The notes: a model not told the origin generated them from the letters alone. A stretch of DNA of 45,019 nt from Candidatus Aminicenantota bacterium (GCA_016783445.1 JADHWO010000015.1:1-45019), one strand, 5' to 3'; positions 9,091 through 19,032 are shown, numbered from the stretch's first letter. Numbers and translations are program-made.

Positions 9091-11943
9091 TTAAAATTTC
9101 TTCTTCAGGGCTTTCAAGATTTTTTCTGGTGTTATCGGGAGCTCCTTTATCCAGACTCCTGTCGCATTTGCTATCGCATGAGCTACTGCAGCCAGCACAG
9201 GTAAGATCGCTCCCTCTCCAATTTCCTTTGCTCCATAAGGGCCCTCTGGTTCATAGGATTCAACAATTCCACTAAATATCTCAGGTGAGTCTTTAATTGT
9301 CATAAGCAGATAATCATGAAGATTAGGATTGAGGATATTCCCTTTTTCGTCATACAAAACATCTTCCATGATTGTTTCGCCTGCACCCATGACAATAGCT
9401 CCTTTGACCTGCCCATGTACAGCTTGAGGATTGATAGGAGTACCGCAGTCATGGAAGTCGGTGAATTTTTTTATCTTCACCTTCCCTGTTTCTAAATCTA
9501 CGCAACATTCACAGACAGAGCTTCCGTATGAGTAGGCTGGGCTGGTTCCCACAGCAGCTCCCTTGTAATCTCCACCAAGCCCTTCTGGAGGCTTGTACCA
9601 GCCTGTTCCTACCAGCGGTCCCTGGTCATTAAAATATTTTCGCGCTGCCTCTTCCCATGCCATGTTCTTTGATTTATCGCTTTTAAGAAAAATTTGATTC
9701 TCCCTGGCTTCAAGGTCTTGAGGATTACAGTTCCACACCCTGGAAACAGAGGTAAAAAGCTTACCGATGACATCCTTGCTGGCCATAACAACAGCATTTC
9801 CTCCCATCAGGGTTGTTCTGGAAGAATAGGCACCCAAATCAAGAGGGCTGATGTCGGAATCTTCAGTTCTGATACGTACTCTGTAAAGGCTAATACCTAA
9901 AGCTTCAGCGCACATTTGAGAAAGAACAGTGGATGAACCCTGCCCAATTTCTGCTGCCTGAATGAGAAGGACTGCGGCTGTACCGTCTTCGCTTATTTTG
10001 ACAATGGCGTTTGAATGGGGAAACTCAGACTTCTTAACGAATGTCTCGCGTTTTTTCTCAGAGCTTCGCTGAACCTGTCCCCTATAAATAGCATACCCGG
10101 CACCCGATACAAAGCCGCCGCAACCGATCCCTATTCCTTTTCCCGGTTGGAGTTTACCATACTTCTGTTTCCAGCGGGATTTCTTTTTAACTTCGTCTAA
10201 AGTGGCTTTAAACTCACAGCTTCGAACATCTAGATCGTTACAAGTCCGGGTGTTAGGATCCATGGCATTACGGAGGCGGATTTCAATAGGATCAATGCCC
10301 AGATCATCTGCGATCATACTCAGAAGGCTTTCAAATGCAAAACGAGGCTGGGGAGTTCCATGGCCGCGCATTGCACCGCAGGCTGGTTTATTCGTCATAA
10401 TCCTGAAACCTTCGTATAAATAATTTGGAATAAAATAAAGAGTCGGGATCATACTGCCGGCATAATAAGCGGTTATTACTCCAAAAGAAGAATAAGCACC
10501 TCCATCAAGGTAAATCTGGCTTTTAAAAGCAGTTATCCTGCCATCCTTTTTTACGCCCATTTTAAACTTCATGTACTGTTTGTGTCTTCCTCTCCCGTGG
10601 AGAAACATCTCTTTGCGGCTGTAGACCATTTTTACGGGCCTTCCTGTTTTTTTGGAAGCGATAGCCGTGATTAAATCAAGGGGTGTTGTCTCAGCTTTTC
10701 CTCCAAATCCGCCTCCTACAGGAGGACGGATGATGCGGATTTTCCCTAAAGGAATATCAAGCACCCGGGCCACCATGTAATGAACGTAATGCGGAACCTG
10801 TGTAGAAGAATAAAGCACAAGAGTCAAACCGTCATTTTCCCAATAAGCGATTGAAGCATGAGGCTCTATAGGATTCTGATAAACATGATTTCCCACAAAT
10901 TCTTCCTCTCTGATAAAATCAGCCTCAGCAAATCCTTTTTCGACATCGCCAAAATGGTGGTCAACTTTAGTGTTGATATTATTTTTATATTTTTCATGAA
11001 GCCGGGGAGCATCCTTTTTTAACGCCTCAATCGGATTAAAAACAGCTGGAAGTTCTTCGTATTCTACTTGAATTAATCCCAAAGCTCTCTCTGCTGTATC
11101 TTCATCCACAGCAATAACGGCTGCCACTTCGTCTCCAACGTAGCGCACACGGTCCTTGGCCAAAACATGTTCATCATAGCGGGCAGGAGAAACTCCGTAT
11201 GTAATATCCGGCATGTTTTTTCCCGTTAAAATCAATTTAACTCCGGGGAGTGTTTCTGCCTTGCTGGTATCGATCATTTTTATCCGGCCATGAGAGATAG
11301 GAGAATGCAGGATTTTGCCATAGAGCATATTGTTAAAATTATAATCGGCTGTGAATTTGGCATGACCTGTAACCTTAGCAGCTGCATCCACTCGCGGCTG
11401 GCTCTTACCTACAGTCGAAAATTTATTGAGGTCATAAGAGGAAGAAGGTGGCTCTTTTTTGTTCAAATATTTTTTCCAGTTTTTTACAGCTTCAATAATA
11501 TCCGCATAACCTGTACAGCGGCAGAGATTCCCGTCAAGGGCTTCCTTAATCTCTGCTTCTGTTGGGTTTGGATTATCCTTTATCAGAGCTACAACGCTCA
11601 GTATCATCCCGGGCGTACAAAAACCACACTGAACTGCTCCATGATAAATAAAGGCTTGCTGTACAGGATGAAGTTCACCTTGACTTGCTATACCTTCTAT
11701 TGTTGTTATCTCGGTCCCTTCACAGGATGCCGCCAGAAGGAGACAACTGTTTTTTGGCTCCCCGTCAATAATAACTGTGCAAGCACCACACACTCCAAGA
11801 TTACATCCCTTTTTAGTTCCGGTAAGTCTCAGCTTGTCTCTAAGGACATCCAGAAGGGTTTCTCCATCTTTAACAGCAACCGAGTGTTCTTCACCATTCA
11901 CCTTGAGGACAATGAGGCGGTAGCGTTCTTTGTTGTGTTTCAC
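9091..11943 (-). CDS. Molybdenum hydroxylase (xanthine dehydrogenase/aldehyde oxidoreductase family), [2Fe-2S] domain fused to molybdopterin-binding subunit
   Basis: 950 aa; GCNLGVCGACTVIIDG, CGFCTPGM, CRCTGY Fe-S motifs followed by VGGGFGGK, ACGAMRGHGTPQ and terminal GAKEIGEGA. Confidence 0.92.
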   Translation of the reverse strand: MKHNKERYRLIVLKVNGEEHSVAVKDGETLLDVLRDKLRLTGTKKGCNLGVCGACTVIIDGEPKNSCLLLAASCEGTEITTIEGIASQGELHPVQQAFIYHGAVQCGFCTPGMILSVVALIKDNPNPTEAEIKEALDGNLCRCTGYADIIEAVKNWKKYLNKKEPPSSSYDLNKFSTVGKSQPRVDAAAKVTGHAKFTADYNFNNMLYGKILHSPISHGRIKMIDTSKAETLPGVKLILTGKNMPDITYGVSPARYDEHVLAKDRVRYVGDEVAAVIAVDEDTAERALGLIQVEYEELPAVFNPIEALKKDAPRLHEKYKNNINTKVDHHFGDVEKGFAEADFIREEEFVGNHVYQNPIEPHASIAYWENDGLTLVLYSSTQVPHYVHYMVARVLDIPLGKIRIIRPPVGGGFGGKAETTPLDLITAIASKKTGRPVKMVYSRKEMFLHGRGRHKQYMKFKMGVKKDGRITAFKSQIYLDGGAYSSFGVITAYYAGSMIPTLYFIPNYLYEGFRIMTNKPACGAMRGHGTPQPRFAFESLLSMIADDLGIDPIEIRLRNAMDPNTRTCNDLDVRSCEFKATLDEVKKKSRWKQKYGKLQPGKGIGIGCGGFVSGAGYAIYRGQVQRSSEKKRETFVKKSEFPHSNAIVKISEDGTAAVLLIQAAEIGQGSSTVLSQMCAEALGISLYRVRIRTEDSDISPLDLGAYSSRTTLMGGNAVVMASKDVIGKLFTSVSRVWNCNPQDLEARENQIFLKSDKSKNMAWEEAARKYFNDQGPLVGTGWYKPPEGLGGDYKGAAVGTSPAYSYGSSVCECCVDLETGKVKIKKFTDFHDCGTPINPQAVHGQVKGAIVMGAGETIMEDVLYDEKGNILNPNLHDYLLMTIKDSPEIFSGIVESYEPEGPYGAKEIGEGAILPVLAAVAHAIANATGVWIKELPITPEKILKALKKKF

Positions 11944-11948
11944 CGAAT

Positions 11949-12833
11949 TTATTTTTCCTTCCTGTTTTTTCTTTGAGCCCGTTCTAAAGCTTCAGACAAT
12001 GTCCTTCGGGTTAAGACACTGATGAGTTCTTTTCTATACCAGATTGAGCCTCTGATATCCGAGATCGGTTCTCCTTCTTCTTTAGCCAATAAAGCTGCTT
12101 TCTCAAAAGTGCTTTGAGATGGTTCCCTGTTTATAAGAAATTCAGAGGCTCTTAAAGCCATGATAGGAGTGGGAGCAACCGCTCCCAGAACAATCGCTGC
12201 TCTGTTTATTTTTCCGTCTTTAAGTGTAACTCTGGAAGCCACAGAAGCTACAGCAAGAGCATTTGCCTCCCGAAGAGTAAATTTTAGGTATGAAATCCCT
12301 GTGCCTGGCGGAAGTAACGGGATTAGAATAAAGGTCAACAATTCACCAGTTTTACATGCTGTTTCTCTTGGACCTCGAAAGAATTCAGAAAGGGAAACTT
12401 TACGGGAAGATTCTAAGCCTTGAAGTTTAACAGACGCCTCTGCCGCAATCAAAGGTGGAGGCAGGTCTGCAGAGGGCACGGCGCTTGAAATGTTACCGCC
12501 AATAGTAGCAACAGCGCGAATCTGAGTGGATGCCATGGATCTGGCAGCATCGGCAAGGGCTGGGATATATCGATTTATAAGGGAATCAGATAATATATCA
12601 TTTGGTGTTACCAGGGCTCCTAATCGAATTTCTTTGTTTTTTTTCTTTATGCCCTTGAGTTCTTTTATCTCCTGAAGTGATATGATGTCTTTAGCCGCTA
12701 ACAAGCCTTGCTTTATATCAACCAGAAGGTCAGTTCCTCCAGCAAGAAAACAAGCCTCCTTGATTTTTACTGATAGTTCCAAGGCTTCATTTAAAGTCTG
12801 GGGAGTATGAAGCCTTATTTCAGAGAGGTTCAT
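11949..12833 (-). CDS. Molybdenum hydroxylase FAD-binding subunit (CoxM/XdhB-like)
   Basis: 294 aa; ACFLAGGTDLLVDIKQG, TIGGNISSAVPSADLPPPLIA. Confidence 0.9.
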   Translation of the reverse strand: MNLSEIRLHTPQTLNEALELSVKIKEACFLAGGTDLLVDIKQGLLAAKDIISLQEIKELKGIKKKNKEIRLGALVTPNDILSDSLINRYIPALADAARSMASTQIRAVATIGGNISSAVPSADLPPPLIAAEASVKLQGLESSRKVSLSEFFRGPRETACKTGELLTFILIPLLPPGTGISYLKFTLREANALAVASVASRVTLKDGKINRAAIVLGAVAPTPIMALRASEFLINREPSQSTFEKAALLAKEEGEPISDIRGSIWYRKELISVLTRRTLSEALERAQRKNRKEK

Positions 12834-12859
12834 CTATATGTTTCTAAAAACGACGCTTT

Positions 12860-13294
12860 TTAAACCTTATCGAATACAAAGTTCAGCTGCCCGTTTGGCA
12901 GCTTATTGACTACCACCTTCATTTCCATACCCAGTTCAATCTTATCCTCCGGGATGTTACTGGCAATCCTGCCAAAAATCTTATAATCTCCGTAGTCCAG
13001 AAGAGCTATACAGTAAGGCAAATCGTTTTCAAAACCAACAGGAGCATACTTTAATTTGCTGTACGTTAAGAGCTTTCCCTTACCAGAGATTTCGAACCAC
13101 TCTATGTCACTAGAAAAACATTGGTAACAATCGGCCCTTGGCGGAAAAAAAGCCACACCGCAGTCTTTACAGCGGGTGCCCATAACCTTGTCCTTTTCCA
13201 AGAAATCTATAAAGTCATTAACCTTTGTGACTGAGGCAAAACTCACTGTCCCAAATTTTTTAAAACGGTCATCTATTTCTTTTTTCTCGCTCAT
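12860..13294 (-). CDS. Zn-ribbon / OB-fold (DUF35-like) protein, thiolase partner
   Basis: CKDCGVAFFPPRADCYQC rubredoxin-like knuckle then OB-fold (GKLLTYSKLKYAPVGFENDLPYCIALLDYG); adjacent to SCP-x-type thiolase. Confidence 0.85.
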   Translation of the reverse strand: MSEKKEIDDRFKKFGTVSFASVTKVNDFIDFLEKDKVMGTRCKDCGVAFFPPRADCYQCFSSDIEWFEISGKGKLLTYSKLKYAPVGFENDLPYCIALLDYGDYKIFGRIASNIPEDKIELGMEMKVVVNKLPNGQLNFVFDKV

Positions 13295-13298
13295 TTTT

Positions 13299-14465
13299 TT
13301 ACCTCCCAAGAATTGTGACGACTCCATAGAGGCCTACTCCGCCAATGTTATGGACCAACCCAATCTCTGGCTTTTTTACCTGCATCTCTCCAGCCTCGTT
13401 TCTCAGCTCAAGGACAATAGTCCTTATCTGGGACCCACCGGTTGCACCAATTGGATGTCCTTTTGACAGCAAGCCTCCATCTACGTTGACCGGTATACTT
13501 CCCTCTTTGTAAGTTTCCTTACTCCTAATCAGTTCTTTTCCTTCTCCCGGCTTAACAAAACCTAAGTCTTCATAAGCCATTATTTCTGAAACCGTAAAAC
13601 AGTCGTGAACTTCTGCTACATCAATATCTTTCGGAGTCACTCCAGCCATTTTATAAGCCTGTTGGGAGGCGTCCCGGGCTACTGCCAATCCCGTGAATAG
13701 ATCTCTGCCTGTCATGTTAACACTTGCTGATGCAGCACCTAATCCAAGAATCCACACCGGCTTTTTACAAAGAGCCATGGCTTTTTCCTCGTTAGCCACT
13801 ATAATACAGGAACTCCCATCTGCATTGGCACAGCAGTCTCCAACTCGAAGCGGGCTGGAAACCGGGCCGGACATAAAATGGTCCGGATCAGAGAACATTT
13901 CTACTGCCACGGGCTTACGAAATAGGGCCTTTTCATTGATCTGGCCATAAGTAGCAGCCTTCACTCGAATAAGAGCCAGATCGTCAAGAGTGGTCCCGTA
14001 CTTTTCCATATGAGCCCTGGCAAACATGGCGTAATAAGCAGGCATCATCGTGCCAAATGGACTTTCCCACTGGATATCAGCTCCCCGGCCCATCCTTTCC
14101 TGAGACTCTGCTGAGGAAATTTCTGACATCTTTTGAAAACCCACAACTGCTACAATATCATGAAGGCCTGACTTGACCAATGAATAGGCCATTCTCAAAC
14201 CCATACTGGTTGAGGAGCACAAACTCTCTAAATAGCAGGTGGGTTGAGGTATAAGTCCAAAGTATTCTGCAAATACGCCCGATGGTGAACGCTGCTTGTC
14301 ATACTCAGGAGCTGAGCAGATGATAGAAGCATCGATGTCCTTGACAGAAACTTGAGCATCTTGCATAGCTCCCTTAAATCCAACAAATGCTAACTCTCTG
14401 ATCGAACCGGGATATCCCCGGACAAAGGCACTCTGTCCTACACCAATAATAGCTACTTTACCCAT
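13299..14465 (-). CDS. SCP-x-type thiolase / acetyl-CoA acetyltransferase family
   Basis: 388 aa; nucleophile region ESLCSSTSMG, VHDCFTVSEI, GGLLSKGHPIGATGGSQI, HNIGGVGLYGVV. Confidence 0.9.
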   Translation of the reverse strand: MGKVAIIGVGQSAFVRGYPGSIRELAFVGFKGAMQDAQVSVKDIDASIICSAPEYDKQRSPSGVFAEYFGLIPQPTCYLESLCSSTSMGLRMAYSLVKSGLHDIVAVVGFQKMSEISSAESQERMGRGADIQWESPFGTMMPAYYAMFARAHMEKYGTTLDDLALIRVKAATYGQINEKALFRKPVAVEMFSDPDHFMSGPVSSPLRVGDCCANADGSSCIIVANEEKAMALCKKPVWILGLGAASASVNMTGRDLFTGLAVARDASQQAYKMAGVTPKDIDVAEVHDCFTVSEIMAYEDLGFVKPGEGKELIRSKETYKEGSIPVNVDGGLLSKGHPIGATGGSQIRTIVLELRNEAGEMQVKKPEIGLVHNIGGVGLYGVVTILGR

Positions 14466-14489
14466 AAATTACCTCCATAAATTAAATCA

Positions 14490-15233
14490 CTAAATATACT
14501 GACCTCCATCGACCTTGATCACTTCCCCAGTTATATGCTTGGCTTTCTCACTGCAAAGGAATGAGACCAAATGGGCAATATCCTCAGGCTGTCCAAGGCG
14601 GTTAAAAACTGTCTCTTCAGCAGCCTTTTGTTTAAACTCTTCTGAAAGTTCTTTAAACATATCTGTCAAAATCATTCCCGGGGCTACTGCATTAACATTC
14701 ACGCTGTATTTCCCCAGTTCCTTGGCTACAGTTTTGGTCAAACCAATTGCTCCGGCTTTAGCAGCAGAATAATTCGTCTGGCCGAATTTACCCCTTAGGC
14801 CATTTATAGAAGTGATGTTCACGATCTTTCCAGACTTTTGCTCTCTAAAAGTGGGGGCAACTGCCCTTATGAAATTAAAGGTCCCTTTAAGATCAACATT
14901 AATAACAGCATCCCATTGTTCTTCAGTCATCTTCCAGATAACCCCATCCCAGTTCATTCCAGCATTACTGATCAGAATATCCATATGACCAAATTCATCG
15001 ATAACTTGTTTCACCAGCTTCTGGACTGCACCAAAATCAGATACATCAACTTTATATTCCTGAGTTTTGCGGCCCATGGCTTTTATTTGTTCAACAACCG
15101 CCTTGGCTTCCTTCTCATGCCTGCGGAATGTTAAAGCAACATCTGCTCCGTTCCGGGCTAAATCCAGGGAAATCTCTGTGCCGATGCCCAGGCTGCCGCC
15201 AGTGACAAGGGCAACTTTTCCATCTAAATCCAT
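14490..15233 (-). CDS. Short-chain dehydrogenase/reductase (3-oxoacyl-ACP / acetoacetyl-CoA reductase-like)
   Basis: 247 aa; TGGSLGIG, NAGMNWDG, YSAAK active site, VDGGQYI C-terminus. Confidence 0.9.
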   Translation of the reverse strand: MDLDGKVALVTGGSLGIGTEISLDLARNGADVALTFRRHEKEAKAVVEQIKAMGRKTQEYKVDVSDFGAVQKLVKQVIDEFGHMDILISNAGMNWDGVIWKMTEEQWDAVINVDLKGTFNFIRAVAPTFREQKSGKIVNITSINGLRGKFGQTNYSAAKAGAIGLTKTVAKELGKYSVNVNAVAPGMILTDMFKELSEEFKQKAAEETVFNRLGQPEDIAHLVSFLCSEKAKHITGEVIKVDGGQYI

Positions 15234-15494
15234 TTTTTCCTCCTAAATAAAATAATTGGGATCAGGTCTTTATATTAGACATTTTCTATAACGCTATTTT
15301 GAGAAAAATGCAAACTATACTTCCCAATTTATGAAATATAATTTCCTGTTTTTAATTCTTAAGAGAAATTCTAAAAGACTATTAAATTATAGTCAAAAAT
15401 ACTAAACAAGCTGTTAAATGTTAAATATTGATACTTCAGGCTTATTTTCGTAAAACAATTTGTGTGATATTTATAGTTAGAACTGAGGCTTTAA

Positions 15495-16709
15495 CTAAAG
15501 ATACCATGGTTCATTTTTTTGAGACTGGAAGATAAGAAGCCTGGGGATTGGAAAATTTATTGCATTCCTGTGTGATAATTCCATTCTCTCTGTTACTATT
15601 TTCATAACCTCGCGTATTCCTATTTTGTTCATAATGGCAAAAGGGCCTTCTTTCCAGAGAAATGCATTCTGACACAACTTGTCTACTTCTTCCATCTTTA
15701 TAATCCCTGCCTCAACAACTTCCGCTGCAGTCATGAATCCAACTGCTAAAAATCTGTTCTTGAGCACGTCAACGAGCATAAAATCTTTAGCTTCTTTCTT
15801 AGCCTCCTGCTCCAGAATCCATTTTACGCTGGATTTATCCTCAGCTTTTACGTACTCTTCCATTATTTTATTATAGCTATCCGGAGGAGTGAAAAAATTA
15901 CCATACACCTCATAAAGAGGATCATCAGGATCAGATGAATCCGAAAAAGAATACATTGTGTTTATCCCGAGGGGGATTCCTGTTATATCCATTAATCCCA
16001 GAAAACCCACAGGCATGTTAAAAGCCTTTTTGCCCGCAGCTTCAATACTTGGAATATCAAAACCTTCATCGACCAATCTAGCCGCTTCCAGCAATAGAGA
16101 GACAAAAATTACATCAGCCGCTCCTCCCTTGCGGCTGCTGAGGATGGGGGTTGCTATTTTTTTTGCCAGTTTCATGTATCTCGCTGCAGTTTGAATGCTT
16201 TCTGGAGAGGAGCTCTCTGTGCCCGCATATTCTGCCGCACAGTTCTTGTGTGGGGGGTAAAAATAATGCATCCAAACAACCTTATCCGGCCTTTTGGTTT
16301 CTCGAGCCAGTATGTTTATATCCAGAGATGACGAATTTGATGCAAGAACAACATTGGATGCACATAACTTATCCAGCTTTTTGAAAATCTGTTTTTTAAT
16401 TTCAATATCCTCTGTGGCAGTTTCTAAAACAAGCTTGAGATTTTTTCCCTGGCAGGCTTCTTCATAACTTGTAGTAGCCAGAATTCGTGCTTTAATATCC
16501 TGGATCTGAGAGTCAGAGAATATTTCTCTCTGCAGGGCAATCTCCAGTTCTCTGTTTATGGTATCAAAAGCAGACTTGAGGATTTTTTCGCTTATATCTA
16601 TAAAACCAACATTAAAGCCTCTCTGGGCATAGGCCTGAGTGAGACTTGCTCCCATTGTTCCTGCACCAACAACCAGAATCTCCACATCATTCCATGTTAT
16701 ATTTTTCAT
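15495..16709 (-). CDS. 3-hydroxyacyl-CoA dehydrogenase family protein
   Basis: 404 aa; ILVVGAGTMGASLTQAYAQRGFNVGFID, LVLETATEDIEIKKQIFKKLD, LASNSSSLDI, MHYFYPPH. Confidence 0.85.
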   Translation of the reverse strand: MKNITWNDVEILVVGAGTMGASLTQAYAQRGFNVGFIDISEKILKSAFDTINRELEIALQREIFSDSQIQDIKARILATTSYEEACQGKNLKLVLETATEDIEIKKQIFKKLDKLCASNVVLASNSSSLDINILARETKRPDKVVWMHYFYPPHKNCAAEYAGTESSSPESIQTAARYMKLAKKIATPILSSRKGGAADVIFVSLLLEAARLVDEGFDIPSIEAAGKKAFNMPVGFLGLMDITGIPLGINTMYSFSDSSDPDDPLYEVYGNFFTPPDSYNKIMEEYVKAEDKSSVKWILEQEAKKEAKDFMLVDVLKNRFLAVGFMTAAEVVEAGIIKMEEVDKLCQNAFLWKEGPFAIMNKIGIREVMKIVTERMELSHRNAINFPIPRLLIFQSQKNEPWYL

Positions 16710-16755
16710 GCTTTTTTACCCGGGTATTCTTTTTTTTCTATCTTATACATATTGT

Positions 16756-16815
16756 GGGTTTGATGAATCAAGCCCCTACATAAATAAAAACGTTGGGTTT
16801 GATGAATCATATCCC
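16756..16815. repeat. Two tandem small palindromes of the gggtttgatgaatcaagccc family
   Basis: gggtttgatgaatcaagccc (16756-16775) and gggtttgatgaatcatatccc (16795-16815) in the intergenic gap. Confidence 0.75.
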
Positions 16816-16824
16816 TGCAGATTA

Positions 16825-17955
16825 TTATTCTTTGGGTTTTGGTAAGACCGCCTCCATAAAAGATTCATCGATGGATTTTCCCTGGGCAATTAATTGTCTG
16901 TATTTGACAAAATCAATAACATCCTGGCCTGTTATATTTTTTGTGTTAAAGGCATTAAATCCCATAAATGCCTCTGTGCTCATATTGACAGCCAGCCAAT
17001 GGCGGTTGTAATTTTTTGCCAGATCCCAGAAATATTTCTTTTTTGCTCTCACACTGTCGAGAGATTTTATCAGGCAGCCCGGAAAAAGATTTGTAAATTT
17101 CCAGATTACATCGTTGATAAATTTATCTAAAAGTTCAAAATCTATGGTTGCAGTTTTAAGAAACTCCCGTGCTTTTTTTCCTTCTTCCCCTTTAAAGAGC
17201 TCTCCGTACACGATTTCGCCATCTTCAATGTATTTATCTGTGATGACCGCAGGATTACGAATGAATTTTCCATCCTCTTTAATAACCTGAACAACCTGAC
17301 TGACAAGCCCCAGTCTTTTCATCTTGTAGGCACTCCACAACTCACAGGAAACACAATTCCAGATCGCATCTTCAATAGTCAAGAACCAGGGAAGAAAATC
17401 TGAAGAGCCCCCGTCAGGGGCTGAGCCATGCCGAGGACCCGCTTGACCAAAAATAGCTGTATCCACAGAAATGGCAATGTCGCAGGCCATGCCTATCTCC
17501 TGACCTCCTGCAATCCTCATACCATTAACCCGGCATATTGTAGGCTTCTTACACATCAGGATAGAATCAACCATTCCGTTAAAAAGGTCCATGTACTCAC
17601 CATATTCATTAGGTCTGCCGGAATAGTATTCAGCATATTCTTTGGTATTGCCGCCAGTACAAAAGGCTCTATCCCCCACTGCAGTAAAAACAACTGCCAC
17701 AACACTCCTGTCGAGAGATGCATTTTGAAACCCTGCGATAACTCCCTTTACCATTTCTGTGGTGTATGAATTGTATTGGGCAGGATTGTTCAGGATAATC
17801 CAGGCAGAGAAAAGGCCTTCGATTTCTTTACCCGAATTATCAAGAATCGGCCTCTTTTCATACATTGTACAGGGCGGTTCTGTGCCCCAATGTTCTTTTC
17901 CCCAAAGAGAATGGTCTTTTAGCTCTTTATCTTTTGGTAACCAATCTATTCCCAT
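16825..17955 (-). CDS. bamA: 6-oxocyclohex-1-ene-1-carbonyl-CoA hydrolase (BamA/Oah-like)
   Basis: 376 aa; NPAQYNSYTTEMVKGVIAGF, AFCTGGNTKEYAEYYSGRPNEYGEYMDLFNGMVDSIL, CRVNGMRIAGGQEIGMACD, FGQAGPRHGSAPDGGSSDFLP, CELWSAYKMKRLGL: hallmark Oah/BamA motifs, distinct from generic crotonases. Confidence 0.85.
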   Translation of the reverse strand: MGIDWLPKDKELKDHSLWGKEHWGTEPPCTMYEKRPILDNSGKEIEGLFSAWIILNNPAQYNSYTTEMVKGVIAGFQNASLDRSVVAVVFTAVGDRAFCTGGNTKEYAEYYSGRPNEYGEYMDLFNGMVDSILMCKKPTICRVNGMRIAGGQEIGMACDIAISVDTAIFGQAGPRHGSAPDGGSSDFLPWFLTIEDAIWNCVSCELWSAYKMKRLGLVSQVVQVIKEDGKFIRNPAVITDKYIEDGEIVYGELFKGEEGKKAREFLKTATIDFELLDKFINDVIWKFTNLFPGCLIKSLDSVRAKKKYFWDLAKNYNRHWLAVNMSTEAFMGFNAFNTKNITGQDVIDFVKYRQLIAQGKSIDESFMEAVLPKPKE

Positions 17956-18112
17956 ATCGTCCTCCTTATTAATAAAATATGCCTCAGTTTAAATCTGATA
18001 TACGATTTCTTTATAGACTGAATACTACTTTTTCAACAAATTTATGTCAAGAATAGCGTCTATGTAATCAGATTTTATTATTAAAAGATGCCCATGTAAA
18101 ATGTAGTTTTCC

Positions 18113-18312
18113 GGGGCCAGGTCTTATCCCACAAACTCTGATCCCAACTGAGCGAAGGCTGAGTGGCAAGAAAACCGTGTGAAAGAAAAAGCGGGCACGG
18201 TGCACAAAATGGGGCCTGGCCCCATTTTATGTGAGCGAAGACTGAAACCGAGCCTCTTTTGCCTCGCTGGGGTAAAAGAGGCGTGTTTTCAAGCCACTTA
18301 GCCTGAGCTTCC
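18113..18312. repeat. Composite intergenic repeat with nested inverted repeats
   Basis: aggctgagtggcaagaaaac (18156-18175) vs complement of gttttcaagccacttagcct (18285-18304), 17/20; internal palindrome aaaatggggcctggccccatttt (18206-18228); hairpin gcctctttt...aaaagaggc. Confidence 0.75.
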
Positions 18313-18314
18313 CT

Positions 18315-18767
18315 TCAAGTAACGCTTTGAAGTTTTTCTTTCAGAGCCTCTGTAAATTCAGCTTCCACCTTTTTTGCTTTGGCCCTCATAATCCTATCCC
18401 CAAACATTGCCAGTTTTCCGACTATTGAAGCATTACACCTGTAGGAAATCTCAACTTCACCGCCCCCGGTTTCTTTTAAATCTATGCTAGTTCTCTGGGT
18501 AATACGGCCTGCCTTACCTATATCCTCTCCTTCACCCATCATCTCTATGTGATTTGGGGATTTAACTTCTGTTAGGATAGCCTTAAATTTGAACCGCACT
18601 GAAATTGGGCCGACTTTTTGCTTGATAACACAGTCGTACGTTTTTTCATCAAGACGCTTTATCTTCTCTGCTCCCGGAATACAAGCATGTAAAGTTTCTG
18701 GCTCTAATAATGTATCCCACAGTTTTTGAATGGGTGCTTTTATTGATAATTTGCCTTCGAGTATCAT
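18315..18767 (-). CDS. CoxG-like SRPBCC protein (carbon monoxide dehydrogenase subunit G family)
   Basis: 150 aa; ILEGKLSIKAPIQKLWDTLLEPETLHACIPGAEKI, KVGPISVRFKF; adjacent to Mo hydroxylase genes. Confidence 0.87.
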   Translation of the reverse strand: MILEGKLSIKAPIQKLWDTLLEPETLHACIPGAEKIKRLDEKTYDCVIKQKVGPISVRFKFKAILTEVKSPNHIEMMGEGEDIGKAGRITQRTSIDLKETGGGEVEISYRCNASIVGKLAMFGDRIMRAKAKKVEAEFTEALKEKLQSVT

Positions 18768-18801
18768 GCTTCCTCCATATATTCAGAAAACCCGAGTCTT
18801 C

Positions 18802-19020
18802 TCAATCAACTTTTTCTGCTTCTTTCTCAAGCAGCTCTGCCAAAGCCTTATAGCCCTTATTTCCGGGTTCCATGGTCTGGATAAGCAAGAGCTCAATAAA
18901 ATTGAGCCCCTTTGAATTAACCCAGTCTTTGTGAGCCTGGTCTCCGGTTCCAAATACATGCCGCGCCAGATCCATGGTGTCAGGCCAAATCTTTCCGCAC
19001 GATGGACATTTATAACCCAC
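18802..19020 (-). CDS. Small C2H2-like zinc-binding protein
   Basis: 72 aa MGYKCPSCGKIWPDTMDLARHVFGTGDQAHKDWV...; starts 13 nt after the Mo subunit stop. Confidence 0.55.
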   Translation of the reverse strand: MGYKCPSCGKIWPDTMDLARHVFGTGDQAHKDWVNSKGLNFIELLLIQTMEPGNKGYKALAELLEKEAEKVD

Positions 19021-19032
19021 GGTATGCCCTCC

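Noticed and set aside
11290-11976. 228-aa plus-strand ORF
   Set aside because: Antisense to the Mo hydroxylase Fe-S/Mo fusion; no recognisable motif.
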